Of a stretch of DNA of 64,000 nt, positions 1 through 11,415 are shown piece after piece (positions within the stretch are counted from its first letter, which is position 1; each line of letters opens with the position of its first letter). The notes beneath the pieces are model-generated. The model worked only from the letters and a program-made list of their open reading frames with translations, had not been told where the DNA came from and searched no databases. The stretch is from Arabidopsis thaliana (Eukaryota; Streptophyta; Magnoliopsida; Brassicales; Brassicaceae). The stretch lies in assembly GCF_000001735.4 (NCBI RefSeq), contig NC_003074.8:1922101-1986100 (forward strand), read 5' to 3'. The translations under genes were made by a program, and so were the position numbers.

Positions 1-530
1 AGGATGCCTGATTTCGGGTCTCAACTCAGTGAAGATGTTTCTCGTATTGACGCTTGCCCGAAAATGAGGTTGTGTGTGATAATTCGGCATCTGTTGGGCT
101 TTATATGGCGGTGCTGCAGGCTTTCTCCAAGTTTTGCGTTTATTGTCATGAAGCGTCCTTTTCTCTCTGTCCAAAAGAATCCTCTGGGCTTCACCAATCA
201 ATTTAAAAGCAGATTCAGCACCGGGGAGCTTATTTTTGTCAGGGTGGAGAAGAAGCGCAAGCCTCTTGTACTGTTTCTTGATGATAACATCATTAGCGAT
301 CTGCTCAACCTGAAGAATACCATACCAATCCATCTCAGTTCCAAACAACTTCTCCGTTGCAGCACAGTGAACATCACAAACCATTATCATACGAGATATG
401 TTCTCCAGGCTGGAATCCATTTTTTGAGCCTTCATTGCAAGCTTACGAGCAGCAGTAAAATCGGTCTTTTTCATCAAACCCTCCGCAAGATCTTTGGCTC
501 TAAGAGCCTCATCTCTGTTGATACTCATTA
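1..530 (-). CDS. DnaJ (Hsp40) domain protein, N-terminal part, runs off the window
   Basis: The minus strand reads openly from an ATG at 528-530 to the window edge, about 176 residues without an intron. The start MSINRDEALRAKDLAE is typical of the large plant J-domain family whose N-terminus (KAMKLA-like helix) precedes the J domain. The J domain follows at about residues 66-130: DWYGILQVE, then YKRLALLLHPDKNK with the HPD tripeptide that stimulates Hsp70 ATPase, then AFKLIGEAQRILLD. Such proteins are co-chaperones, often nuclear or cytosolic; the C-terminal domains that would tell are outside the window. The gene is probably At3g06340. The plus-strand reading frame over the same bases is antisense shadow. 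Confidence 0.9.
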
Positions 531-1620
531 TCAATCCAGTACAAGTATCATAGAACCCCCAACCCAGAGAAAGTAGTAAAAATGACCTTGTCCAATTCCA
601 CTTTTGCTCTGATCCTGCTACAGAAAGAAATAAAACTTGTGTCAGTGTGGTACAACTTTAACTTGAAGGATCATTGCTAAGGCAAAACGTGGATGCAATA
701 TCAATAAATATGATTCTACACTCGCAATATAGAAAGAAAAAAAACATGTTAAAAAGGTATAACCTTTGGAGATTAATTAGAACAAATGTTCCTTTTATGA
801 CATACCAGGACTGAGGAAACAAAATTGAAAATTTGGAAAACCAAAAACCCTAGAAATGTGTCTACGTTCTCTGCAAATACCCATTTTGGTCGGAAGTAAT
901 TAAAGCAAATGAGAAAGAAACCTAAAAGTAAGGAGCTCAACAAAACAAAACAGTTGAAGAACTCATCGGAGAATCGAGAATTCGAACAGCAGAGACAAAA
1001 CCGGCGGCGAATTGTGGAGCGGATAAAACAGAGGAGGGTGGATTCTCCAAATTAAAACCTTTATACGATCAGAGGAATAATTATGAAATAGGAGGTAACT
1101 CAATTGGAGAGTGAGAGAAATTACAGAAACTCACCGGAGAGGAATGAATCCGACTAAAGTTCACGACGCCTGTAATGTGAAACTAAATGCCATCTAATTT
1201 CTTCTTTTGATGATTTTAGTAAATTTAATCAACTTTGGGGTTAATTAGAAAAGATGACGTATTTTAAAGTAATTGCATATCAAACCTTCAATTTTAGTTA
1301 GAATTAAGACTCCTCCGTATGACGCAGAGTATTCTAAACGAATCATCATCAAATCAAATTCAAGTTGGGAAAGAAAAAATCAAAATGGAAAGTGAAGTAC
1401 AAAGAAACGAAGCCCATGTGATGTGAATGTGGATAGAGAGAGAGCAATAAACGCTATGGTTGAGAATCAGTTCTGAATCATTTTTTAATTCTTTGCTGGT
1501 TGAGATTTTGAATCAATCAATAATGGAAACATGAAACTGAAAGAAAAAAAAGAAGAAAAAAGCTTACTTTGGTGAGAGAAGACGAGGAGACGGTGGAGAG
1601 AAATGTGAGCTGCCCGCGAA
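531..1620 (-). promoter_or_regulatory. 5' UTR, 5'-UTR introns and promoter of the DnaJ gene
   Basis: No protein is evident. On the minus strand an acceptor (TTTCTGTAG at about 618-626) lies 87 bases upstream of the DnaJ ATG. Possible donors lie upstream: CCG/GTGAGTTTC near 1135 and AAA/GTAAGC near 1563. This suggests an intron in the 5' leader, perhaps with alternative first exons. These are splice-consensus calls by eye. Confidence 0.45.
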
Positions 1621-1913
1621 AATAAGACAGAGAAAACTGAACCGAAAGTTCTTTTGTGAGATTTTATAATCCATTTTCAATTTGGCGGGTTAAACTGTAA
1701 TTCCTATATTTGCTCTATTTGCTTTGGCGGGAATCAAATAATTCGTTCGTGCGAAATTAATAAATCTCGAAATCCGATGCGTTTTCTTTCGGTTTTCTAA
1801 TAATATCAAATTACGAAATTTACGAAATTTTCAATTTTGAGTTTCAAATCAAGCTTTCATTACAGAAGAACAGTATTTAGAACACCGAGTCATAGTTGGT
1901 GTAGTTCTTTTTT

Positions 1914-2218
1914 GGGTGTGTTGGCAAAATAGTCACTTTTTCAAACTTAATTAGGAAAGTAGTGACTTTACTATTCATAATTTGCAAAGTAGTCATTTTT
2001 CACGGTTTGATTCGTACACTTGGATTGTACATCACTTTTAGTGTGCAAATGTAAAGTGTACGCTGTGTATTTTTTATATACATCTGTACACTAAAAATAG
2101 TGTACAAACTAAGTGTACGAATCAAACAGTGAAAAATGACTATTTTACAAATTATGAATAGTAAAGTGACTACTTTTCCAATTAAGTTTTAAAAAGTGAC
2201 TAGTATGCAACTTAACCC
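1914..2218. mobile_element. Foldback MITE, Mutator-like (9-bp target duplication)
   Basis: A 305-bp element whose two halves are inverted copies of each other. The left arm runs from GGGTGTGTTGGCAAAATAG inward to GATTCGTACACTT. The right arm repeats it in reverse, from AAGTGTACGAATC outward to GCAACTTAACCC. Arms are about 130 bp with scattered mismatches. The element is flanked by the perfect 9-bp direct repeat TTCTTTTTT at 1905-1913 and 2219-2227. A 9-bp target-site duplication is the hallmark of Mutator-superfamily insertions. There is no coding capacity, so it is non-autonomous. The MULE assignment is inferred from the duplication length and long terminal inverted repeats. Confidence 0.85.
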
Positions 2219-2559
2219 TTCTTTTTTATAGTAGACTCATCAAATCAAAGAAACTTAAAAAAGATTAATGTTAGGCTTAATAGTTTATACATATATATAA
2301 ATACAAAGAGAGAACCAGTCATTCGGCTTATGGCCTCAAAAAAGGACATTCTCGGAACATACAAATGGCAATCTAAAGCTTTATTGAATCGACGACTTTT
2401 CATGGAAGTACACACACACACACTTAAGCTATGTCTCAGTACTTTGACATTATTTGCCAGTAGAGTTCCTTTGGAGCTGCACAACAAAGGGACCACCATT
2501 AAGTAGGCTTCTTTTGTTTAAATTTTAATACAACACATGGTTTTGTTCCAGTATTAGTG

Positions 2560-5500
2560 TCACTTACCGGGTAAACCGGTGAAGATCTCAAACTGCTCGT
2601 AAGCCTGCCTGACAAACATCTCTGACCCTGAGACAGTTATGGCTCCACTTTCTTCTGCTTCCCTCAACAGTCTGGTGATTCTCGGAGTGTATACCGCATC
2701 AAAGACCAGTGCATAGTGCTTCAATGCATCCTGGGGGAAACAAAGACAAGCTAGCTTACTAATTTGTCTTATAGATTTAAGATTTCAACAAAGTTTGCAT
2801 GCGATAAGCTGGCTTTTGGTATTTCAATAACAGAAAAAGGATAGAACAGTTCCTTCGTTACCTATAGAAAACAAAAGGATGAGCTGTTACAAGGAGAGCT
2901 TACCTTAGAAATTGGAGTCTCCTCAACATTTGGTTGCATACCCATAGATGTTGTGTTTGCCAAAACCATGCCATCTTCTGGGTGATAGTTATCTAAATCT
3001 GTCAGAGATAACGCTTTGCCTCCTATTGCTTCTGCGAGTTCTAGTGCTCGTTCTTTAGAAACACAACATCAGGAACAAAACAAATCATATCATCAGTTAC
3101 TACATCTAACATTATAACCAATAAAAGACGAGGAGAAGAAGAGTATTGTCAAGGTCGAGCATGACCGGTAATAGAATAATCTAAGGTGTTCACAAAGCGA
3201 AATTTCCAATTAAGGACATGTATTTTACCGTAAGTTCGATTAGCAATTACAACTTTGGCCCCCTTTTCTTTTGCACCATAAGCAAGAGCCTTGCCTGCTC
3301 CACCAGCACCAATAACCACCACTGTTTTACTGGCCAATGGCGAAGAAGAAGAAGGTACACTGCTTGGATCACCTGAACCTGAAAAAACAAACAGAGGAGA
3401 AGGCTCCATGACTAAAACCGAAACTTCTCCAAATGGAGCAAAAAGCTGTGAACATAGACTTACTTCGTAGGCCATCCTCAATAGCAGAAATGGAACCAAT
3501 ACAATCTGTGTTGTAACCCAACAACTTTCCGTCACTTTTTCTCCTTAGTATAGTGTTCACAGCTCCTATAGACTGTATGATATTAAAAGTAAACATTCAG
3601 GTTGAAGCAGGATGGCTATTTATGCTATCTGATAGTGATTGGGGTTGCGAACAAAATTATCTGCTGTTTTTAGCAAATCAGACCTTTGCCAATGGATCAA
3701 CTTCATCACAACATTGCAATGCAGCTTCTTTGTGCGGAATTGTACAGCTGCAGGTAAAAAAGATTTACATCATTCACCCCAAATTTTTCTATGCCTAGCA
3801 AACCTTAACAAATAAAAATAAAATCTGTATGATTCTGTTCACTACTCTAGAGAAAAAACAATTTTTGTCACCGTTATAGCATACCTGAATCCAGCGAAAT
3901 CAGAGGATGAGTATGCTTGAAGAAAGCTTACAAGATTATCAACTAACAGGTGGACATATACTCCATTAAAATCAACTGATTTGAAAGCTTGATTGTGAAC
4001 AATAGGTGATTTGCTGTGGCTGACAGGCTTGCCAATAATTCCATATACCTTTGTGTCAGGACCAATTCTTCTAAAGTTGTAAAGATCCAACAGATCCTTG
4101 ATCGTTGGTTGACCTGGCGCAGAAACTTTACTAGAATCTAAGGTGCCAAAGGTCAAATAACCACCAAATTTCGAACAAAGAATCCGAGACATCAAACCTC
4201 TTTCACCCATAACAAGTCCAATTGTGGGAACCTGAAATTTGAGTGAAAAGTTCAGACGATGACAACATGAAATCACAATCAGAAATCAGCACACAATTGA
4301 TTTAACTGCATGCTAGTACGCACTTACTTGAGCTTTTGAGGTTATATGGAACATGCGAGCAACATCTGCAATGTCCACAGCAGTAGTAGCAATCTTAACA
4401 ATGTCGGCTCCAGTCTGTTGTATTCTTGCAACAAGGCCATCAAGGTCCTCAACAGAAGGGGTATTCTGATAGTTGTGCGATGAAACAATTACTTTGAACT
4501 TTCCAGGCTTCTTTCCGTCAATAGATTTGATGAACTCACTTGCCACCTTAACATACAAATATAAAGTAGGAGAAACTAATTAGCATCAAAAACATCTTCT
4601 AAAATATCCAAAATATATTACGATGGTCACCTGAAGTTCAACATCAATATAATCAGCTCCCAACTCCATGGCCAGACGAAGCACATCCCGTCTCTCATTT
4701 TCATCACCTTCATACTGACCACCTTCCCATTTTGGTCTAAAGAGCAGACATTATACAAAAAACAACATTACTCATACTGCAGCCCAATAAGTAGCTCGTA
4801 ACTTATTGAAAGCTCGACACAATAAAGCACAAGAAGTTCGATATCAAACATTTAAAAAGTCTCAAGCTTGAACACACAAACCTGTAGGTGAATAAAGTGG
4901 GTAGAGGAGATTTCTTAATAATGGTTTTTAGATCCTCAAGAGGATTGAAGTCCTTTAGCCAATCTAATCGAATTTCAACCAAGTCTGCACCCAATTCATG
5001 GGCTTTACTCGTTTCAATCACCATCTTGTCTATTGAATCCGCCATCACTGGAGCACAGATCAAGCTCGGATTCTTCACGATATCATGACTTCCGATCTCC
5101 ATTTCCGTGGAATTTGAAGCCACCTGAGATCACAAAACAGGATAAATTCCACAATCAATTAAAAATCCAACTACTTCTCAGAACTAAACAAAAATTCTGA
5201 AGATCGATTCTAAATAGCTAAACCAATGTTGTACACGAAACATCAAAGTCTTCATCCAAAACTAATACCAAATTTATTTGAAGCGATAAATCTGCAAATT
5301 CATCATTACCTATCCTTCTCCAATAAAAACGGAACAGAAAACAACAAAAGAAAACTGAACTAAAGGAAGAATCACTAACATAGACATTGCTAGGTTCCAT
5401 GCTTCGCCGGCGCCTTTGATCGGAAAATACCACCGGAAACGGTACACTCCTTAGCCGCGGGGACGAAGAATCGGCAAAGAAGCGAGTGGAGAAATCGGCG

Positions 5501-5601
5501 GCTGGAAAACGGAGATTGGCGACGGAGGTAGGTGAAAGTCGGGGTTTGGAGAGTAGACGAGGAGGGTTGGTGAGACGAGCATTAGTTGAAGAAGCTGCCA
5601 T
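2560..5601 (-). CDS. MEE32: Bifunctional 3-dehydroquinate dehydratase / shikimate dehydrogenase
   Basis: Plastid enzyme of the shikimate pathway: converts 3-dehydroquinate to 3-dehydroshikimate, then with NADPH to shikimate. The start ATG at 5599-5601 opens a Ser/Arg/Pro-rich leader of about 65 residues (MAASSTNARLTNPP), which looks like a chloroplast transit peptide. The type I dehydroquinase half follows: SSHNYQNTP holds the catalytic His and GADIVKIATTA the Schiff-base Lys. The dehydrogenase half has KPVSHSKSPIVHNQAF for shikimate binding, TIPHKEAA with the catalytic Lys (exon near 3670-3755), and the NADP fold GAGGAGKALAYGAKEKGAK near 3240-3320. About ten exons are spread over 3 kb. The last codes for QAYEQFEIFTGLPGK and the stop is TGA at 2560-2562. 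MEE32 means maternal effect embryo arrest. The fused arrangement is the normal plant form. The region 2228-2559 is its 3' UTR and downstream sequence. Confidence 0.97.
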
Positions 5602-5993
5602 TGAGAGGCGACAAACAACAACGACCCTTTGCGGCTTTTTTTCACAACTTTTATTGGATTTCTAAATTTTGGTATTTTTAACGTTTTTATACGCTAAAAA
5701 ATGGTAGGTGAAGTTTCGATTAGGCGCAAAAAAAAATTATTTATATCTCCTTTTCATTTTCTGATATTGACAATTATATATGTTTGTTTAAATCATCAAG
5801 AGAAAATTCGTTATCTGTAATCTGAAGTTAAGAATTATAGCAGAACAAATGACATCAACAATATGTGATTTTGTTCACACAAAAAAGAAAGTCAAACAAA
5901 TAGAGGTCAGCAAGTTCTTGAGTCTTTAACTACACTGGTGGCCATTGTTGGGCATGCAATGTAGAAAACTCAGCACGTTTTGCACTACAATAG

Positions 5994-6037
5994 TGGGCTG
6001 CGTTTTTTGGGCCCATAGGAAGCCTCTTTAGTGGGCT
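5994..6037. promoter_or_regulatory. Cluster of three site II (TGGGCY) elements upstream of MEE32
   Basis: TGGGCT at 5994-5999, TGGGCC at 6008-6013 and TGGGCT at 6032-6037 lie about 400 bases upstream of the MEE32 ATG. Site II elements bind TCP factors and are common in promoters of plant housekeeping and ribosomal genes. Their role here is inferred from motif and position. Confidence 0.4.
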
Positions 6038-6226
6038 CGAATTGCATAGCAAACTAAAGAACAATAAATAATAAATAATAATAATAATTCCCACACACCA
6101 CAAAGCTTTTCTTAACTCGCCAATAAACTTTAGTACAAAAGACAACAAAATATTTGTTTAGGAACAACCCAATATAAAATGTGCTTTTTATTTGAACATC
6201 CAACGAGGCAACAACAAACGTAATTA

Positions 6227-6492
6227 GACCATCTCCATTGAAGGTATTTCATAAGAGTTTTTCACAATTAAAAAAATAAAAATAATGAAAATGAAGGAGA
6301 GAAAATGTAGAAAGTTTCTCACTTGAAAAATTTTGAGATATTCTCTACAACCCATCATGACAATTCTCATCTCACTATTGATTCAATTTTTTAACAAAAT
6401 TACTTTTTTAATCAAATAATTAAATTATAATATAATATTAATATTTTTTTTGTTTTAGAAACTTTGTAGGTTTCTCATGGATGGAGATGCCT
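6227..6492. mobile_element. Harbinger-type MITE with TTA target duplication
   Basis: A 266-bp AT-rich element with imperfect terminal inverted repeats, starting GACCATCTCCATTG and ending CATGGATGGAGATGCCT. TTA flanks both ends (6224-6226 and 6493-6495), as expected for PIF/Harbinger insertions. The interior is non-coding. It lies between MEE32 and AGP27. Confidence 0.7.
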
Positions 6493-6875
6493 TTACTCGT
6501 ACTTAGCAATATGTATAATTTGCATTAACATAATATTTTTCAGCAAAAAGTAAAGCACATGTTTATTCGAAAATATGTGCAATATATAAGAGCTTCTACT
6601 AAAAAGTGAAAACTCGATCTACGCCCATCTTCAAGAATTCAGCAAATATATTTTCTTTTCCACCGAACACATCCTTTAAATTGATAAATAATAATCTTTT
6701 TGGAAAAAGGTGAGACAAATTCCATTTAAAATCAATTTATAATATTTTACTATTAGAGCTAAAAGTTTTCTTTTATAGAGACAGTATCATTATTACAACA
6801 CAAAATGCGCTCTCATCAGTTAAGGAAAAAAACAACTCAGCTTTGATTTGTTCATCATTACAGTAACCAAAAAAG

Positions 6876-7253
6876 ATGGCTTCATCTATATTGCTAACAC
6901 TCATCACCTTCATCTTTCTCTCCTCACTTTCTCTCTCTTCGCCGACGACAAATACAATCCCATCTTCGCAAACAATCTCTCCCTCTGAAGAAAAGATCTC
7001 ACCGGAGATCGCTCCTCTCCTCCCTTCACCCGCCGTCTCCTCCACTCAAACCATCCCTTCTTCTTCAACACTTCCTGAACCAGAAAACGACGACGTTTCC
7101 GCAGATCCTGATCCCGCCTTCGCTCCATCGGCTTCTCCTCCGGCTTCATCTCTTGCTTCTCTGTCTTCTCAAGCTCCCGGAGTTTTCATCTACTTTGTCT
7201 TCGCCGCCGTCTATTGTTTCTCGCTCCGGCTTCTTGCCGTTTCAGCTATATAG
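6876..7253 (+). CDS. AGP27: Arabinogalactan protein AGP27
   Basis: Single-exon gene of 125 residues. Residues 1-22 (MASSILLTLITFIFLSS...) form a signal peptide. The mature part is rich in Ser, Pro, Thr and Ala, with acidic patches (EPENDDVSADPDP) and Ala/Ser/Thr-Pro dipeptides that become hydroxyproline sites for arabinogalactan. The C-terminus GVFIYFVFAAVYCFSLRLL is hydrophobic and preceded by small residues (SSQAPG), as in a GPI-anchor signal. The product should sit at the outer face of the plasma membrane or in the wall. The strong minus-strand reading frame over the same bases is a codon-composition shadow. Confidence 0.88.
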   Translation: MASSILLTLITFIFLSSLSLSSPTTNTIPSSQTISPSEEKISPEIAPLLPSPAVSSTQTIPSSSTLPEPENDDVSADPDPAFAPSASPPASSLASLSSQAPGVFIYFVFAAVYCFSLRLLAVSAI

Positions 7254-8737
7254 GTCATTCATATATTTTAGACCACGTACGTCATTATTTTCATGAGTTT
7301 ATTTGTCCCCTAAAAATAACGAATAAAATTAGATTTAGTTTGATTTTCAATTTTTTTTTACTATTTGTATTTTTTATTGTTCTCCACTTAACATTTTGTT
7401 ACAGTTTTAGATTGGTTTAGATGAAAAACGCAAGTAATATATTACGTCAGAACCACATAATTGATGCATAATTAACTTAAGAACTCTGGATAAAAATAAA
7501 AATAAAAACTAATTTACCGTTAAGTGATTCAATACACTTTGAGGACTTATACTTTTCTCTTCTTTTCATTTCATTTGTTCGTTTACTATACACTAACTTT
7601 TTTTTTTTTTTTTATCGCTAAGCTAAAGAACCTTTTGAAAAAGTTGAAATTACGTTTCAAATTAAAGTGACGTCATATGCATGCTTTACAGTATACTGCA
7701 GTTTATAGTAGTATCAAAATCAAACGTTCCAAAAATTTGTACTGTTTACATGCAAATAACACTTGAGTAATTATATGTAGACTACTAATTAATTTCGACA
7801 TAAGTTTATGTAAAACACCAGTTTTTTATGATTATTTTTGTCTTAATCTTGAGACGTGTTTATGAACTGAATGAATGTATTACTTTGTGAATTAACGTAT
7901 TTAAGTATAGTGCATTATTGCATAATTCCTAAAATGCCACAAGGTTAGAGGCGCATGCATGTGAGTTACTGCATATGCTGGCCTCACGGCTAAAAGCAAC
8001 AACAAAAAAAGGTGCCTTCTTTTCTTGTCCCACACTTTATCTTATTTCTGGGGTTTCAAAGTCTCAATATTAAAATTAATAATATCTAGGTGAGAAGAAA
8101 TATGTAAAGGACGTTTCTTGTTTTCACATTATAGGGTTTTATGCGTGAAAGATTGTATATGTTACTATAAGGTTGATTGATACCCACTCACTTTGTCCTT
8201 ATATACGTGCAAGCATAAAAATAAGATTAGATTTCTCAAAAGTTATATTTATATATAAGTTATCAGTTTATTTGTATATTGTCAACAAGTTTCTTGCAAA
8301 ACCCAGTAATAAATTATGAACATTAGAAAGATTCGTGTCCCTTTGTTTTGTATAAGAAGTACAAGAAAGTGTACACAAACTTTAGATTAAAAAATCTGCT
8401 CACGTCCCACCAACGCAAACTCGAATCTCCAAACGCAGACGCTAACGTCTGCATATGAGCTAGGTGTACTCAAGTCACCCCTATATCAGTCCCTATTTAC
8501 ATGGACAGTTACAATTTTTCAACAAAACCACAAACTCAAACAACGAAAAACGGACCGGCTTTACAAAATCACACCACAAACCAAAAAATCACACCGGGCA
8601 AATAAGAACTCACATCCAAAACCATTATACCAAAACTGGAGGCAAAAAATTAGAGCCGGCCCATGTTGCGTCTGCGTCCAACAACGCCAAAAAACGCGAT
8701 CAACAAGTCAAAGATCTTACTCATGTCATTATGGTCA
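7254..8737. other. Convergent intergenic region between AGP27 and NHX4
   Basis: AT-rich, with AGP27's 3' UTR at the left and NHX4's 3' UTR at the right (about 8340-8737). A plus-strand open frame at 8464-8859 is antisense to the NHX4 3' end and resembles nothing I know. I see no RNA gene or transposon ends. Confidence 0.6.
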
Positions 8738-11415
8738 TCAAGGTTCGCCGTTTTGTTCCTTGTTTTCTACTTCTTCACTCCATTGCGGAACACTATTCTC
8801 AATGGGTGAACCTGGAACTACTGGTGAAACGCCTCGGCCACCAAATATGCGACGCATAACTGCGTTATCGAATTTCCTCCAGTAATGATGAATGGCCCTG
8901 GACGGAGATTTCCAGAACATTCTGAAGCTAACATGTTGTTCAGGGTCGTATTCTGACTGGCCTTGGGTACTGAGCAACGGCTCATGGAGGATCGGATCGT
9001 GGAAAGAAGATCTTAGTGTGATCTGCAGCGCGGTCGTGGAGGACTGTTTTGATGAAGGCTGCAAATGTTTGACTAACGGTTTGGTTAGCAATCCAAACAC
9101 CTGCAAAAAAGGTTAGAGATTAGGTTACGTGTTGGATAGGCTAAACCCGATTTGACTTCAGTAGGAAGCAAACCGGTTTGAACAAAGTGTTGAAACGTAC
9201 CACAGTACTGAAAAGAACAACAGTGATGGTACTGGTGATCATGATAGCGTTCCCAAGAACCTTGGTGTGTCCTGAAGTTGTGAACTATGATGTAACAGAG
9301 AGAAGAGATTAAGTCATGGGAACTTATTAAAACCCAAAGATCACTTTTTTATCTTTGTTTCTTGTAGTTCACGGATCAAAACCTGGTTATAAGCAAGAGC
9401 CATTGACACTGCACCACGCATCAGACCAGCCCACCAAATGGTTACTTGTTTCTTTAAGTCTATTTTCTCATCCGGTGAAGACTTTGTTAAATTGGACAAG
9501 AAGGAAAGTGGAAACACGAACGCGGCGCGACCCAGAAGAATAAGCCCAAGAAGTATTGAACTAACTCCAATCGACTGACCAGGACTGCCAAAATTGTTAA
9601 ACAATATTATGAAAATGAAACAAAAGATATTGATGTATTATCACACTCTAAGTCTCACCTGTTGCGTACAACGTCCCATTTCTCGATATCGAGAGCGTCC
9701 ATTCCAACGTAAAGGAAGATAAAAATCTCAGCTAGAAATGACATTGCAGCAAAAGTATGTCTACGCCAAGAAAACGTATACAGTTTAGTCAATCAAGCAC
9801 AACAAATTAGTAGAGTTATTTTCTAATTATTGGGAGAAGAAAAAGAAACTTACTTTGTAGTGACCTTGGATTTATCTGTAACATTGTGCCATGTATAGTG
9901 AGACATAACAATCCCGCAGAAGAACACAGTCAAGATAGAGCTCAAGTGGAATAGCTGCAAAGGATATATGTATCATGTTTTCATTTTCTGTTGGAAAAAA
10001 TGTAACCAAAACGTTTCAAATTTTTCTTATTACCTCTGCCAACATATATGATAAGTAAGCCAATAGCATCATAAGTGCAACTTCACGATCAGTAGAGTGC
10101 CTGATGTTACAAAACAAAACAAAAACAAAGCAAAAGGATTATTAAAGAAAGGGTAAAATCACATTTTTAACCATCAGTAGATACGAATATACCTTCCTAT
10201 ATAGAGCTTCTTGATAACAAAAGCACTGAGCAATCCAGCCTAAAAGAAAACGAGTGAGAATTTTTCGGGTTTAGAAATTTGAGGAGCGGAGAGAAAGAAA
10301 CTTACTGCAACACCAAGTGCTGTGCTTAAGATAAAGAGGTAAAAAAAGTTTCCAGCAAACTCCAAAGCTATGGCTGAATTGATATTTGTGAGGTCGAATC
10401 TCTGTATTGCATTGAAGAGCACGACCGATGTGGCATCGTTCACTACACCTTCTCCAAAGACAAGACTGTACAAGAGAGGTGTCTCGTCTTGATTAAGCAC
10501 CTAGATTTAACAAAGCGTGCAAGTTAATTTTTGATTAGAAAATGTAGTAGAATAATATCTTTGAATGTTTCAGAAAAAAAGTTCTTACTTGCAAGGTGCA
10601 AACAGAGTCTGTAGCAGAGAATATTGCTCCAATGGCTGCAAAATCATCAGTACAGATTTAAACAGTATGAGACTTAATGAATAAGAACTTGAAAAGGGTT
10701 TTCTTTGTTTCAGGGTACCTAGATAGTCCGCAATGGTAAGATCACCGATATTCATTTTCTCGAAAAGATGTTTAGCACCTAGCCATAACAAAAACAAAAC
10801 CGGAAACATCATCAAAATATATGAGACTCATGATATTGAAATGTGGGAGTTGATTGAGATTGGTTTTTTACCAAATGAGATGATAACAAATGAAATGAGA
10901 GTTCCAATAGCACCAAATAACATAATGGTCATGAAGTTGCGAAAAAATTGCTTCTTCTTAACCTGAAACCTGTAACAAAAAAATGTGTTACTCAATTCCG
11001 ACTTTCAATTTTTCATGAAATTCTATATAAAAAGAACTTACCCTGCGTTGAATATAATTGGTGGAAGAAGATAAATAAAGAAGAGATCTTCACTAAACAC
11101 AAGAATCCTTGAGCTTTTGCCTCCACTTATAAGCAAGATCACAATCCCAGTACACGAACCCTATTTTTGCGTAATCCAAATTTAGAATGTTTCTAAGCAA
11201 TGTGTTTAAAGATTTGGGGAAACAAAAAAAACGAAGCTTACAATGATAAGAGCAGTGATTGACTCGTTCATCCACCGAGTCTCCTCAAGCAAGTGACCAA
11301 GCACGATGCAAGCACAAAGCAAAGCTACGAACAAATTCATGGAGACGACCGATGCATGATCAGAAGCGAAAAGAGCCTCTGTTTTTTCCAGCATTGTGCT
11401 TAATCCGATCACCAT
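8738..11415 (-). CDS. NHX4: Na+(K+)/H+ antiporter of the NHX (CPA1) family
   Basis: Vacuolar-type cation/proton exchanger, about 529 residues in many short exons. The ATG at 11413-11415 begins MVIGLSTMLEKTEAL. The frame upstream has only a TTG, so this is the sensible start. The exon near 11050-11090 codes for the LFFIYLLPPIIFNAG segment, the amiloride-binding motif of NHX proteins. DATSVVLFNAIQRFDL near 10390-10460 is the ion-path helix with the conserved acidic residue (ND). Ten or more hydrophobic segments follow. The tail from about residue 430 is hydrophilic (QPSSKQSSTTALQITLRSS, ending NKEQNGEP) with stop TGA at 8738-8740. A donor (CCAG/GTAATATG near 11811) suggests a 5'-UTR intron and a leader exon near 11820-12000. 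Confidence 0.95.

Noticed and set aside
4-576. 190-codon plus-strand open frame at the left edge
   Set aside because: It is the exact antisense of the DnaJ coding exon, which has clear J-domain motifs; the plus-strand peptide has no recognisable domain.
6773-7149. Two minus-strand frames over AGP27
   Set aside because: Mirror of Ser/Pro/Thr-rich codons; the plus strand has signal peptide and GPI-like tail.
8464-8859. 131-codon plus-strand frame between AGP27 and NHX4
   Set aside because: Antisense to the NHX4 3' UTR and last exon, low-complexity start, no domain.
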